A DNA stretch of 42,257 nucleotides from UBA11346 sp038318565 (GTDB lineage Bacteria; Planctomycetota; UBA11346): the NCBI GenBank assembly GCA_038318565.1, contig JBBQCI010000025.1:1-42257 (forward strand). The letters run 5' to 3'. The notes beneath the pieces were generated by a model. It did not search any database. It was not told the DNA's origin and saw nothing but the letters and a program-made list of their open reading frames with translations. The translations under genes were made by a program, and so were the position numbers. This document shows, piece after piece, positions 1 through 7,588 of this stretch; within the stretch, counting starts at the first letter, position 1; each line of letters opens with the position of its first letter.

Positions 1-122
1 GCGCAATCGGGCCTCCGGTACGGCGCTCAGCCCCGGCACCACCCGGGTACCTCCCTCCGACCGGCTCATCGGACAGTCTATCCCCGCAGACTGGTCCGCA
101 AAGAAGGACTTGATTCGGTGGT

Positions 123-215
123 AGTATCTTTGTCGCGGCTCGCTTTCGTCGCAGGCTCCGAAACCGTGGCGGGATCGGCTGCGCCGATTGTATCCCGCCA
201 CCACCGCTCGGCGCC
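123..215 (+). repeat. Structured dispersed repeat, copy A
   Basis: First of four copies of a roughly 90-170 bp interspersed repeat in this window. It begins near TGTCGCGGCTCG and holds a two-tier palindrome at 166-201: outer arms GTGGCGGGAT and ATCCCGCCAC, inner arms CGGC and GCCG around a TGC loop, with a 5-nt bulge ATTGT. A second GC hairpin (CCGCCGC-GCA-GCGGCGG, 219-235) lies between it and the stop codon of the leftward oxidoreductase gene and may help end that transcript. Nothing else is recognisable in bases 1-122. Confidence 0.75.
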
Positions 216-243
216 CGCCCGCCGCGCAGCGGCGGCGGGGTGC

Positions 244-1359
244 TCAGCCGTCCAGCGTCCAATCCGGCAAATCAGCGCGCATTGGGGCTGGGCGCTCGCA
301 GGTGCTGGTCAGGGTGACATACGTGCCCGATGCCGAGGCATCGTGCACCGCCTGCATGACGTCGAGGGCGTGCATTGCCACGGCGTCGTTGGCGCGGTGC
401 GGCCGACCAGTGCGGATGGCCTGGGCCATGTCGGCGACACCGACGCCGCGCGAGCCGTCCTTGTAGGGATGAGTGCGGGCGTACTCAGTCCAGTCGTGCA
501 GACCGCTGCGCTGAATGCGCACCGGACCACCGGTTCCGTTCGGATCAGCGACCTGGATCGAGCCCTTGGTGCCGTACAGCTCGATGTTGGGCATCGTGTG
601 CCCACCCTTGATGTCGAAGCTGGTAGTCAGGGTGATGACCGCACCGCTGGCGAACTCGAGCACTGTGACGATGTGGGTCGGAACCTCGGCCTTCACCACC
701 TTGCCGTTCTTCGGCTGACTGGTGATGGTGCGGGTCGGGAAGGTGGTAGCGGTGACGCCGCATACCCGCTTCACCGGTCCAAGCAGGGTGATCAGCGCGT
801 GCAGGTAGTACGGCCCCATGTCGAACATCGGCCCGCCGCCAACTTCGTAGTAGAACTCCGGCTGGGGATGCCAACTCTCGTGGCCGCCGCAGAGCATGAA
901 CGCCGAGCCGCCGATGATCGGGCCGACCACACCCTCGTCGATGTACTTGCGCGCCGACTGCACGGCGCAGCCCAGTACGGTGTCGGGCGCGCAACCCAGG
1001 CGCAGGCCCTTGGCCTTGGCCTTGGCGACCATCGCCTCGCCTTCAGCACGGTTGAGCGCGAAGGGCTTCTCACCGAACACATGCTTGCCGGCATCGAGAG
1101 CGCGCAGCGCCACCGGGGCGTGCGCCTTCGGGATGGTCAGATTGACGACCAACTCGATCTCCTTGTCGGCGAGCATGTCCTCGACCGTGCAGGCCTTGGC
1201 CACACCGTGCTCGGTGGCCTTGGCCTTGGCACGCTCAATGTCGATGTCGGCGGCGGCCGCGACCTGGATGAATGGGAAGCGCTTGCAGGCGCCAAAGTAG
1301 GCGTTTGAGATCGATCCGCATCCAATGATGCCGATCTTCATGAGCTTGATGTCAGGCAT
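244..1359 (-). CDS. Gfo/Idh/MocA family NAD(P)-dependent oxidoreductase
   Basis: Predicted cytoplasmic oxidoreductase of 371 residues that would use NAD(P) to oxidise or reduce a sugar, inositol or related polyol; the substrate is unknown. The N-terminus has a Rossmann dinucleotide loop (KIGIIGCGSIS, about residues 8-18), and the conserved EKP of the family follows near residue 100 (GEKPFALN). The C-terminal domain carries the usual GGPMFDMGPYY segment. I chose the ATG at 1359 because an AAGGA ribosome site lies just upstream and the Rossmann fold starts at once; a longer reading would add a tail encoded by the upstream repeat. It lies 207 bp downstream of the ThuA-like gene on the same strand, a pairing common in polysaccharide or sugar catabolic loci. 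The gene is bracketed by inverted copies of the dispersed repeat. Confidence 0.9.
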   Translation of the reverse strand: MPDIKLMKIGIIGCGSISNAYFGACKRFPFIQVAAAADIDIERAKAKATEHGVAKACTVEDMLADKEIELVVNLTIPKAHAPVALRALDAGKHVFGEKPFALNRAEGEAMVAKAKAKGLRLGCAPDTVLGCAVQSARKYIDEGVVGPIIGGSAFMLCGGHESWHPQPEFYYEVGGGPMFDMGPYYLHALITLLGPVKRVCGVTATTFPTRTITSQPKNGKVVKAEVPTHIVTVLEFASGAVITLTTSFDIKGGHTMPNIELYGTKGSIQVADPNGTGGPVRIQRSGLHDWTEYARTHPYKDGSRGVGVADMAQAIRTGRPHRANDAVAMHALDVMQAVHDASASGTYVTLTSTCERPAPMRADLPDWTLDG

Positions 1360-1384
1360 GGGTATCCTTGAAGGTGAGTTGAAT

Positions 1385-1560
1385 GTTGACCGGGTCCAGG
1401 GCACCGCCCTGGCCGCAGCGACGTCAGGAGCGAGGATCGAGCACCGAGGGGCGGTGGCGGGATATAATCGGCGCAGCCGATCCCGCCACGGTTTCCGAGC
1501 GCATGCGAGGAAACCGAACCCCGACAAAGCCCGGGGGACAGGCCCGCAGGGCGTGGCCCC
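1385..1560 (-). repeat. Structured dispersed repeat, copy B
   Basis: Fills the gap between the ThuA-like and Gfo/Idh/MocA genes, in the orientation opposite to copy A. The hairpin core is at 1454-1489 (outer arms GTGGCGGGAT/ATCCCGCCAC, inner CGGC/GCCG, bulge ATTAT when read on the minus strand). On the minus strand it continues on both sides with blocks also seen near copies C and D: a TGCGGGCCTG block upstream, and GATCCTCGCT...GCTGCGGCCAGGGC plus GCCCTGGACCC downstream. A transcript from the ThuA-like gene into the oxidoreductase would carry this structure between the two cistrons. Confidence 0.75.
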
Positions 1561-1566
1561 TACGCT

Positions 1567-2223
1567 TTAAGCTGACCGCGCCGCCCAGAGCAGGCCACGC
1601 TCGGTGATGATGCGGCACTCGGGGATGTCGAAGTCTGCGAAGGTGTGGCCGAGCGAGTTGTAGAACACCTTACCCTTGCCCCACTTCTTCTTCCACACCA
1701 CTGGCATGATCACGTCGCGGGTCTCGTCGGCATGCTGGCCAGAGAATCGGGTGGTCGCCAGGACTACGTTGCCCGGATCGGTGTGCATGTAGTACTGCTC
1801 GGTGTTGGGCATGCGGAAGTCCGCGATGCCGGCGGTCACTGCGTCGAACGGATTGCAGATGTGGACATCGTAGGCCATGCAGTTGCCCGGGTGGGCGACC
1901 CACTGCCCGCCGGTCATCCACTGGTACTCGGTGTTTTCGCGGAACGAGTCGCACAGTCCGCCGTGCCAGCCGGCCAGGCCGCAGCCGCCCTTCACAGCCT
2001 CATTCAGACCCTTGAACTGGTCGCCGCTGATTTTCGACATGGTCACGCACTGGACGATAAGGTCCTGCTTGGCCATGAGGGCAGCGTCGGCGTAGCTCGC
2101 CAGGTCATCACTGACCGTGACGGTGAAGCCGTTTTGTTCGAGGAAGGGGATGAAGCGGTCGACCGACTGCTTCGGGGTATGGCCGTCCCAGCCACCCCAG
2201 ACGACAAGTGCGTGTTTGCTCAT
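1567..2223 (-). CDS. ThuA-like domain protein
   Basis: A 218-residue protein of the ThuA family, a class I glutamine-amidotransferase-like fold found in sugar utilisation loci; its biochemical role is not settled. Visible hallmarks are the N-terminal strand ALVVWGGWDGH, the GGCGLAGWHGG turn near residues 79-89, and a C-terminal block (KWGKGKVFYNSLGHT) typical of the family. Length fits the single-domain form. No signal peptide is evident, so it is probably cytoplasmic. It would be the first gene of a two-gene unit with the Gfo/Idh/MocA oxidoreductase. Two LacI-type operators lie at and upstream of its start codon, so sugar-responsive repression is likely. A GGGAG ribosome site sits inside the proximal operator. 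Confidence 0.88.
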   Translation of the reverse strand: MSKHALVVWGGWDGHTPKQSVDRFIPFLEQNGFTVTVSDDLASYADAALMAKQDLIVQCVTMSKISGDQFKGLNEAVKGGCGLAGWHGGLCDSFRENTEYQWMTGGQWVAHPGNCMAYDVHICNPFDAVTAGIADFRMPNTEQYYMHTDPGNVVLATTRFSGQHADETRDVIMPVVWKKKWGKGKVFYNSLGHTFADFDIPECRIITERGLLWAARSA

Positions 2224-2236
2224 GGAAGCGCTCCCA
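2223..2236. promoter_or_regulatory. Proximal LacI-type operator (13/14 match)
   Basis: TGGAAGCGCTCCCA differs by one base from the perfect palindrome 31 bp away. It abuts and overlaps the start codon of the ThuA-like gene, so a bound repressor would sit over the translation start and ribosome site region. Confidence 0.55.
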
Positions 2237-2253
2237 TGGCGGGAACCATGGCG

Positions 2254-2267
2254 TGGAAGCGCTTCCA
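2254..2267. promoter_or_regulatory. Distal LacI-type operator (perfect palindrome)
   Basis: TGGAAGCGCTTCCA is a perfect 14-bp palindrome with the central CG typical of LacI/GalR-family operators. It lies 31 bp (about three helical turns) from the second copy, placing both on the same DNA face. It most likely controls the leftward ThuA-like gene; the divergent sigma factor gene starts about 100-150 bp away. Confidence 0.65.
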
Positions 2268-2327
2268 GTCAAGCCTGGACTCAATCCTTGGATGACTCTT
2301 TACCGGCGAACTCTTACGAGCTTTTGT

Positions 2328-2354
2328 GAACCACACTAGGTGAGGCAACGTTTA
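2328..2354 (+). promoter_or_regulatory. Candidate ECF-type promoter of the sigma gene
   Basis: GAACC at 2328-2332, a 16-bp spacer, then CGTTTA at 2349-2354. This resembles the GAAC / CGTC-or-CGTT pattern of many ECF sigma promoters and sits directly upstream of an ECF sigma gene, which suggests autoregulation. The match is short and could be chance. Confidence 0.4.
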
Positions 2355-2412
2355 CCCCCGTGTCATGGGCACCGCTCTCCGTATTGTCCCATCCGAGGAG
2401 GCCGTCAGCCGC

Positions 2413-3024
2413 ATGGAAGCCGCCATCGACTTGTCCCAGGATCCGCAGGCCCAGGCCGAGCTCGCGCTCATGGCCCGGGTGCGCGATGGCGATCGCGAAG
2501 CCGTCATCGGCATCGTCACGCGTTACCAGAGCGAATTGATCGGCTTTTTCTTCCACCTCTGCTGGGATCAGCTGACCAGCGAGGAACTGGCCCAGGACGT
2601 CTTCGTCCGTCTGTACAACGCCCGCGAACGCTGGCAGCCGACCGCGCGTCTGCGCACCTGGCTCTACCGCATTGCGCACAATCTGTGGATCGACCACCTG
2701 CGCCGCAAGCGCAGCTTGGTCAGTCTGGATGCCGAGCGCGGCGACGAGGGAATTCGCCTGTCCGACGTATTGGCCGCCGCCCCTGGTGCCGACCCCGATG
2801 CCGTCGAACGCGATCAGCAGATCCGCCTGCGCGTGCGTACCGCCCTCGCCGACCTTCCCGAAGGCCAGCGCGAGGTCTTCGTCATGGCCAACGACCAGGG
2901 CATGAAATACCACGACATCGCTGCCGTCCTCTGCATCCCCGAGGGCACGGTGAAGTCACGCATGCATCACGCCGTGCGCTTCCTGCGCGACGAGTTGTCC
3001 GACTTGGTCGAGGAGCCAGCGTGA
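2413..3024 (+). CDS. ECF-type RNA polymerase sigma factor
   Basis: Sigma-70 family factor of the extracytoplasmic function type, which would direct RNA polymerase to a small regulon. Region 2 is visible in LTSEELAQDVFVRLYNARERW followed by LRTWLYRIAHNLWIDHLRRK. Region 4 is visible in LADLPEGQREVFVM...YHDIAAVLCIPEGTVKSRMHHAV, a helix-turn-helix. I prefer the ATG at 2413 (203 residues) because a GAGGAGG ribosome site lies 11 nt upstream, while the in-frame ATG at 2365 (219 residues) has none and would leave almost no leader from the candidate promoter. The stop overlaps the GTG start of the next gene (GTGA), so the two are translationally coupled, as for many sigma/anti-sigma pairs. Confidence 0.85.
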   Translation: MEAAIDLSQDPQAQAELALMARVRDGDREAVIGIVTRYQSELIGFFFHLCWDQLTSEELAQDVFVRLYNARERWQPTARLRTWLYRIAHNLWIDHLRRKRSLVSLDAERGDEGIRLSDVLAAAPGADPDAVERDQQIRLRVRTALADLPEGQREVFVMANDQGMKYHDIAAVLCIPEGTVKSRMHHAVRFLRDELSDLVEEPA

Positions 3025-4478
3025 GCTCCTCGTCAGACCCACTGTTGCGCGCCGTCGTGCGCGGCGATCCCAACTGCCCGGATGGCGCCAATCTCGCCAA
3101 GCTCGGCGCACTGGCCCGAGCTGCCGGCGCAGCACGCCCCGCCGACCTCAGCAGCCGCGTCCTTGAGGCCATCGACCAGTCGGGTGCCGGCGACGCCGAG
3201 GCCGATGTCGCCGTCGATCGTTGGCTCGATGGCGCTGCCGACCCCACGCTCGACCGGTTGCGTCAGCTCACCGGCCGGACGGGATCACCGGTCCAAGTCG
3301 ATCTCACCGACCGGGTCCGTCGTTCGATCGCTCCGGCCAGCCTGCGGCTGACCCCGCAGCAGGCCGAGCGTCATGGCAGACGCTGGCGCCTGGTCGCGGC
3401 GATCGCGGCTGCCCATGTCGCCGCCTTCCTGATCTTCACCAGCCTGCCGAACACCCCGGTGAGCGGTACCGGCGTCGGCTCCTCGGCAGCCGCCAAACGC
3501 ACCCCCGACGCGATCATCACCGCCCCGACCTGGCAGCGTCTGCATGCGCTGGGCGGCGACGTGCTTGCTCCACGGCGCAGCAGCCTAGCTCGCGAGACGG
3601 CCCGCGCCGAGGCTCGGCTTGGCGACACCGCCGCGCCGGTCGAACGCATGCTGCTCTGGCTGATCGCTCAGCAGGATCCGGTGTCCGGCCGCATCGCCGC
3701 CGGCACCGGTGACCATGCCGTGGCCACCCAGGCGCTCGCCGCGCTCGCCCTGCTCGGCGAAGGCGCCGGCGACCAGACTCGACTGACTCGCGCCCGTCTG
3801 GCCTTGGGCCCGGTCGCCTCGGCGATGGCCGCCTCAGAACTCCTGTCTCCTCCCGCCCTTTCGGCTTCGGCCCTGGCCCTGGTCGAAGGCGCCCTGGTCA
3901 CCCGCGATCCCGAGCTGGAGCTGACTGCCCGTGCTGGCCTGCTGCGCCTGACTCGCGAACTGCCTGGACGACCGCATGAAGGCGGGCTCGCTGGGCTCGC
4001 TTGGTTGGCGCTGGAAACCGCCGATACCGCCGGGTTACAGACGCCTGCCGGAGCTGTCGAAGCGGCGCGCAACCGCATCGCCCGCCCGCTGCCCACCAGC
4101 GACGCCGATGCAGGTCGTCTTGGCCTGGCGGCCTACGCCCGCATCGTCCTGGGCATGCGCCTGCAGGAGGCCACCCGCGCCCAGCTGGCCACGCTGGCGG
4201 CCGAACCACCGAAAGCTGATGCCACTGGCCGCATCGATGCCTTGGCTTGGTTCCTGTCTGGACTGGCGATGCATGCCGAAGGAGGTCCGGCCTGGACGGT
4301 CTGGTCGGAAGGTCTGCGCAGCAGTATCGTGCCACGGCTGCACGCCGATGGCGCCGGACCCGCTCATCTGAGCGGATCGGCTGTCCGTCACGCCGACGGC
4401 GACGATGTCCTGGCCACCGCGCTGGGCGTGCTCGCCCTGCAGGCACCGTACCGTTACGCGGTACCTGCAGCCGAGTAG
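3021..4478 (+). CDS. Single-pass membrane protein, putative anti-sigma partner
   Basis: A 485-residue protein starting at a GTG that overlaps the sigma factor stop. The first ~120 residues are charged and probably cytoplasmic. One transmembrane helix follows (about 123-142, VAAIAAAHVAAFLIFTSL), then a large exported Ala/Leu-rich helical domain. That domain has repeated helical hairpins and the phrase LWLIAQQDPVSGRI, which recalls the alpha-alpha toroid fold of prenyltransferases and terpenoid cyclases without their catalytic motifs. Position and topology suggest that it senses an envelope signal and holds the sigma factor. I see no classic zinc anti-sigma motif, so this role is inferred from context. 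An imperfect hairpin (4437-4470) covers the last codons. Confidence 0.7.
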   Translation: MSSSSDPLLRAVVRGDPNCPDGANLAKLGALARAAGAARPADLSSRVLEAIDQSGAGDAEADVAVDRWLDGAADPTLDRLRQLTGRTGSPVQVDLTDRVRRSIAPASLRLTPQQAERHGRRWRLVAAIAAAHVAAFLIFTSLPNTPVSGTGVGSSAAAKRTPDAIITAPTWQRLHALGGDVLAPRRSSLARETARAEARLGDTAAPVERMLLWLIAQQDPVSGRIAAGTGDHAVATQALAALALLGEGAGDQTRLTRARLALGPVASAMAASELLSPPALSASALALVEGALVTRDPELELTARAGLLRLTRELPGRPHEGGLAGLAWLALETADTAGLQTPAGAVEAARNRIARPLPTSDADAGRLGLAAYARIVLGMRLQEATRAQLATLAAEPPKADATGRIDALAWFLSGLAMHAEGGPAWTVWSEGLRSSIVPRLHADGAGPAHLSGSAVRHADGDDVLATALGVLALQAPYRYAVPAAE

Positions 4479-4529
4479 CCTCGCGGCCTCAGCACTTCCG
4501 CACCCGGGTCCCCGGCGTAAGCAAGAGGG

Positions 4530-4940
4530 ATGCCCCTGGTCCCCTGCCGCCTCGCCAACATCGTCGTCGACGAAGGCAACGACCACCAGGCCGTCGTGGT
4601 CGCCGAACTGGCTGAACCTGGCCGCCGTCTGCCCATCCCGATCGGCCCAGCCGAAGCCCTGGCGATCGACCGGGCGGTGAAGGGCCAACAGTTTCCGCGC
4701 CCGCTGACTCACGATCTGCTCGCCTGCATCATCGCCGCAACCCAGCACCGCCTGGTTGAAGTCCGCATCGTCGATCTGCGTGAGAAGACGTTTTTCGCCG
4801 AACTGGTGCTGGAAGGCCCCGATGACGTCCGCCGGGAGATCGATTGCCGACCCTCGGACGCCATTGCATTGCTGGTGCGTCATCCCGGCGTCCCCCTCTT
4901 GGTCAATGACGTGGTGCTCGCCGAAGCCTCGGACGGATGA
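4530..4940 (+). CDS. DUF151 bifunctional nuclease family protein
   Basis: A 136-residue protein of the DUF151/BFN family, whose studied members have combined DNase and RNase activity. Family hallmarks visible here are PIPIGPAEALAIDRAV (about residues 36-51), PRPLTHDLL (about 56-64) and RPSDAIALLVR (about 107-117). It is cytoplasmic, with no signal or membrane segment. It follows the sigma/anti-sigma pair by 51 bp and overlaps the next gene by ATGA, so it is probably cotranscribed with the epimerase-like gene. Confidence 0.85.
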   Translation: MPLVPCRLANIVVDEGNDHQAVVVAELAEPGRRLPIPIGPAEALAIDRAVKGQQFPRPLTHDLLACIIAATQHRLVEVRIVDLREKTFFAELVLEGPDDVRREIDCRPSDAIALLVRHPGVPLLVNDVVLAEASDG

Positions 4941-5713
4941 ACACGACGGTCGTCATCCTGGGCTGCGGTTCGGTAGGCTGTGCCGCTGGTCGGCTGCTGG
5001 CTGGTCGGGGGTGGCAGGTGATCGGGATCAGACGGCAACCTGCCGACGATGCTGGATTCACCATGGTGGCCGGGGATGCCGCGGATGCGACGCTGTGGAG
5101 CCGGCTGCCTCGTCCAGACGCGGTGCTGCTGACCGCCACGCCCGGCGTACGCCGGGGCGGTGACAACCGACTGGATCGCGCGGCCCAGGCATTGCCTGCT
5201 GGTGTACGTGTCGCCTACAGCGGCACCACAGCGGTGTACGGCGACACTGGCGGAGCGCTGGTCGACGAGGACGGCCCCCACGCCCCCGGCGCCGGGCCGC
5301 TGCTGGCGGTCGAAGCGGCAGTACTCGCCCATCTCGACAGCCTGATCCTGCGCTGCCCGGCCTTGGTCGGCAGCAGTCGCCAGCGCGTCCAGGAACGCGC
5401 CAGGGCGGCAGCAGCGGCTGGCACGGCCTTGATCGTTCCGGGCAACCCTGACCGACCGTTCAGCATCCTGCACGAGGACGATCTCGCCTGGCTCCTCGCC
5501 GAGGCCGTCGATGGCGCGCTCCGCACGCAACGCGGCGTGCTCAATGCGGCGCATCCGCAGGCACCAAGCGTGCGCTCCTACTACGTCGAGCAGGCCCGAC
5601 GCGCCGGCGTCAGCGTCGAGGTCGCCTCGGACGGCAGCGACAAACCCTCGCGCACGATCGACGCCGGTCGTTTGCACGCCTTGCTACCGCAACGCAGGTG
5701 GCTGCCTGCCTGA
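4937..5713 (+). CDS. NAD(P)-binding epimerase/SDR-like protein
   Basis: A 258-residue protein of the atypical short-chain dehydrogenase group (YeeZ-like NAD-dependent epimerases). The N-terminal Rossmann motif reads VVILGCGSVGCAAGRLL (about residues 5-21). The catalytic-type SGTTAVYGD stretch near residue 95-103 resembles the Ser/Tyr region of extended SDRs, although the usual YxxxK spacing is not clear. The substrate is unknown. The start overlaps the DUF151 stop. Its own stop (TGA) directly abuts the stop of the convergent antiporter gene (TGATCA at 5711-5716), leaving no intergenic space. Confidence 0.75.
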   Translation: MNTTVVILGCGSVGCAAGRLLAGRGWQVIGIRRQPADDAGFTMVAGDAADATLWSRLPRPDAVLLTATPGVRRGGDNRLDRAAQALPAGVRVAYSGTTAVYGDTGGALVDEDGPHAPGAGPLLAVEAAVLAHLDSLILRCPALVGSSRQRVQERARAAAAAGTALIVPGNPDRPFSILHEDDLAWLLAEAVDGALRTQRGVLNAAHPQAPSVRSYYVEQARRAGVSVEVASDGSDKPSRTIDAGRLHALLPQRRWLPA

Positions 5714-6661
5714 TCAGTGCAGGGCCGAACGGATCAACAGTCCGAGGTAGATGAGATAGCCGCCGAGTAGCAGTCCGCCACCAATCCGGCCGATGATCAG
5801 GCGACGGCCCCAGATAAACGGCAGGATGAGGGCGAAGCCCAGCATCCACCAGACGTCGCGATGCGCGATCTCGGCCGCCACCGGCAAGGTGCCGAACAAG
5901 CCGGTGACCCCCAGGATGAGCAGAACGTTGAAGGTGTTTGAGCCAACGATGTTGGCGACCGCGATCTGGTGCTGGCCGCGACGGGCGGCGAGCAGACTGG
6001 TCATCAGTTCGGGGGCCGAGGTGCCGGCCGCGACGATGGTCAACCCGATGATCGCATCGCTGACTCCGGCGGCCTTGGCTAGTTCGATCGAACCCCATAC
6101 CAGAGCCCAGCCGCCAGCCGTCAGCAGTCCGATGCCCAGGATGATCCATAGGGCAGACAACCCCGATGCCATCGGTGCAACCGGATGCTCGCCAGCCTCC
6201 TCGGAACCATGTCCACTGCGCACCGACCATACCGCATAACTGATGAAGCCGACGGTGAACAGGGCGCAGACCCAAACCGGGAAGGCACCAAGGGTGACCG
6301 CCGCGACACAGCAGCAGATGGTGACCAGCATCATCACCCACCAATCACGCTTGGCGATGACCGACGCCACAGCCATCGGCGCGATCAGCGCAACCAGTCC
6401 GAGAATGGCCCCGATGTTGAAGCTATTCGATCCAACGACGTTACCGACCGCGAGGCCGTACTGTCCTTTGAAGGCAGCGGTCAGACTGGCCACCAGTTCG
6501 GGCATGCTGGTGCCGGCAGCGACGATGGTCGCACCGATCACCGCTTCAGGCAGGCGAGCCCGACGCGCCAGCGCGCAGGCACCAAGGATCAGACGATCTG
6601 CGCCGATCCCCAGCAGGACAAGGCCGCCGATCACCGCGAGAGACGCCAGGATGAGAATCAT
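5714..6661 (-). CDS. Calcium/sodium antiporter, CaCA family (YrbG-like)
   Basis: A 315-residue inner-membrane cation/Ca2+ exchanger that would swap Na+ (or H+) for Ca2+. The internal two-fold repeat of the family is clear. AAGTSMPELVASL followed by NVVGSNSFNIGAILG lies in the first half, and AAGTSAPELMTSL followed by NIVGSNTFNVLLILG in the second. These are the alpha-1 and alpha-2 ion-binding repeats, each with the acidic residue of the PEL motif. About ten transmembrane helices are predicted from hydrophobic stretches. It lies 45 bp downstream of mutM on the same strand, so cotranscription is possible though the functions are unrelated. Confidence 0.92.
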   Translation of the reverse strand: MILILASLAVIGGLVLLGIGADRLILGACALARRARLPEAVIGATIVAAGTSMPELVASLTAAFKGQYGLAVGNVVGSNSFNIGAILGLVALIAPMAVASVIAKRDWWVMMLVTICCCVAAVTLGAFPVWVCALFTVGFISYAVWSVRSGHGSEEAGEHPVAPMASGLSALWIILGIGLLTAGGWALVWGSIELAKAAGVSDAIIGLTIVAAGTSAPELMTSLLAARRGQHQIAVANIVGSNTFNVLLILGVTGLFGTLPVAAEIAHRDVWWMLGFALILPFIWGRRLIIGRIGGGLLLGGYLIYLGLLIRSALH

Positions 6662-6706
6662 GGAAAGGCAAGTATGGCAGGCTGCCCTGCAGTCAACCAG
6701 GACCGC

Positions 6707-7507
6707 TCAGACCTGACACCTGGGGCACCAGAAGGTCGATCGTCCACCGATCGTACGCTGGCGGATGAGATGCGAACACCGGCGACAGGGCTCGCCGGCG
6801 CGGCCGTAGACGAAAAACTCGTTTTGGAACAAGCCGCTCAGACCATTGACGTGGCGATAATCGTCGATGGTCGACCCCCCTTTGGCGATCGCCTCGGTCA
6901 GCACGCTGCGGATTTCCGCCATCAAACGATCTAGACGCGGACCAGCAACGCGTCCGGCAGCCGTACCCGGGCGGATGCCCGAGCGGAAGCACGCCTCGCT
7001 GGCATAGATATTGCCCACTCCAACGACCACCTGCTGGTCCATGATCAACGCCTTGATCGCAGCCTTGCGATGGCGGCGCGCAGCAGCACGCAGGACCTCG
7101 CTGGTAAACCCAGATTCCAACGGCTCTGGCCCCAGGGCATCCAACGCATGATGACCACCGTCTGGACGGCACAGTTCGAATAGACCGAACCGGCGGGCGT
7201 CATTGAACGCCACCAGCCGGCCGTCATCCAAGGTGAACTCGACATGGTCATGCGCCCTGGGCTTGAGGGATTCGCGCCACAGACCGGTCATACCCAGGTG
7301 GTTGAGGATGGTGTACGGACCGCAATCGATCAGCAGATACTTGGCCCGCCGCCGCACCGTCCGCACGATCGTGCCGACCAGGCAGGAAAGATCGGGGATG
7401 GGGGTGCGCAGGTCGGGCCGCAGGGCGCGGGCCCTGGCAATGCGGGCACCGCCCAGCAGCTGCTGCAGGCCGGTACGCACGGTCTCGACTTCAGGCAGCT
7501 CTGGCAC
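6707..7507 (-). CDS. mutM: Formamidopyrimidine-DNA glycosylase
   Basis: Base-excision repair enzyme that removes 8-oxoguanine and formamidopyrimidines and then cleaves the abasic site. The 266-residue sequence starts with the invariant PELPEVETV, whose Pro2 is the Schiff-base nucleophile and Glu3 a catalytic acid. The helix-two-turn-helix segment includes VGNIYASEACFRSGIRPG. The C-terminal zinc finger has Cys pairs in CRRC and CPRC, with the DNA-binding Arg in IGGRSTFWC. Length is normal. The gene starts a leftward unit with the Ca2+ antiporter and is divergent from the FHA-like gene across 81 bp. Confidence 0.96.
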   Translation of the reverse strand: MPELPEVETVRTGLQQLLGGARIARARALRPDLRTPIPDLSCLVGTIVRTVRRRAKYLLIDCGPYTILNHLGMTGLWRESLKPRAHDHVEFTLDDGRLVAFNDARRFGLFELCRPDGGHHALDALGPEPLESGFTSEVLRAAARRHRKAAIKALIMDQQVVVGVGNIYASEACFRSGIRPGTAAGRVAGPRLDRLMAEIRSVLTEAIAKGGSTIDDYRHVNGLSGLFQNEFFVYGRAGEPCRRCSHLIRQRTIGGRSTFWCPRCQV

Positions 7508-7588
7508 TATGCCGATCCTTCCAGGTCAAGTGCGTTCCGCCAGCTCACGGCGGTTGACCCTTGGGCGATCCGGCCTCAGTATGGACTC

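Noticed and set aside
1279..1290. GAAGCGCTTGCA inside the oxidoreductase gene as a third LacI operator
   Set aside because: It breaks the palindrome at the outer bases and lies within conserved coding sequence, so chance is more likely.
118..1308. A 396-codon rightward open frame over the Gfo/Idh/MocA gene
   Set aside because: Antisense shadow of a clear oxidoreductase, with a low-complexity Arg/Ala/Gly-rich product.
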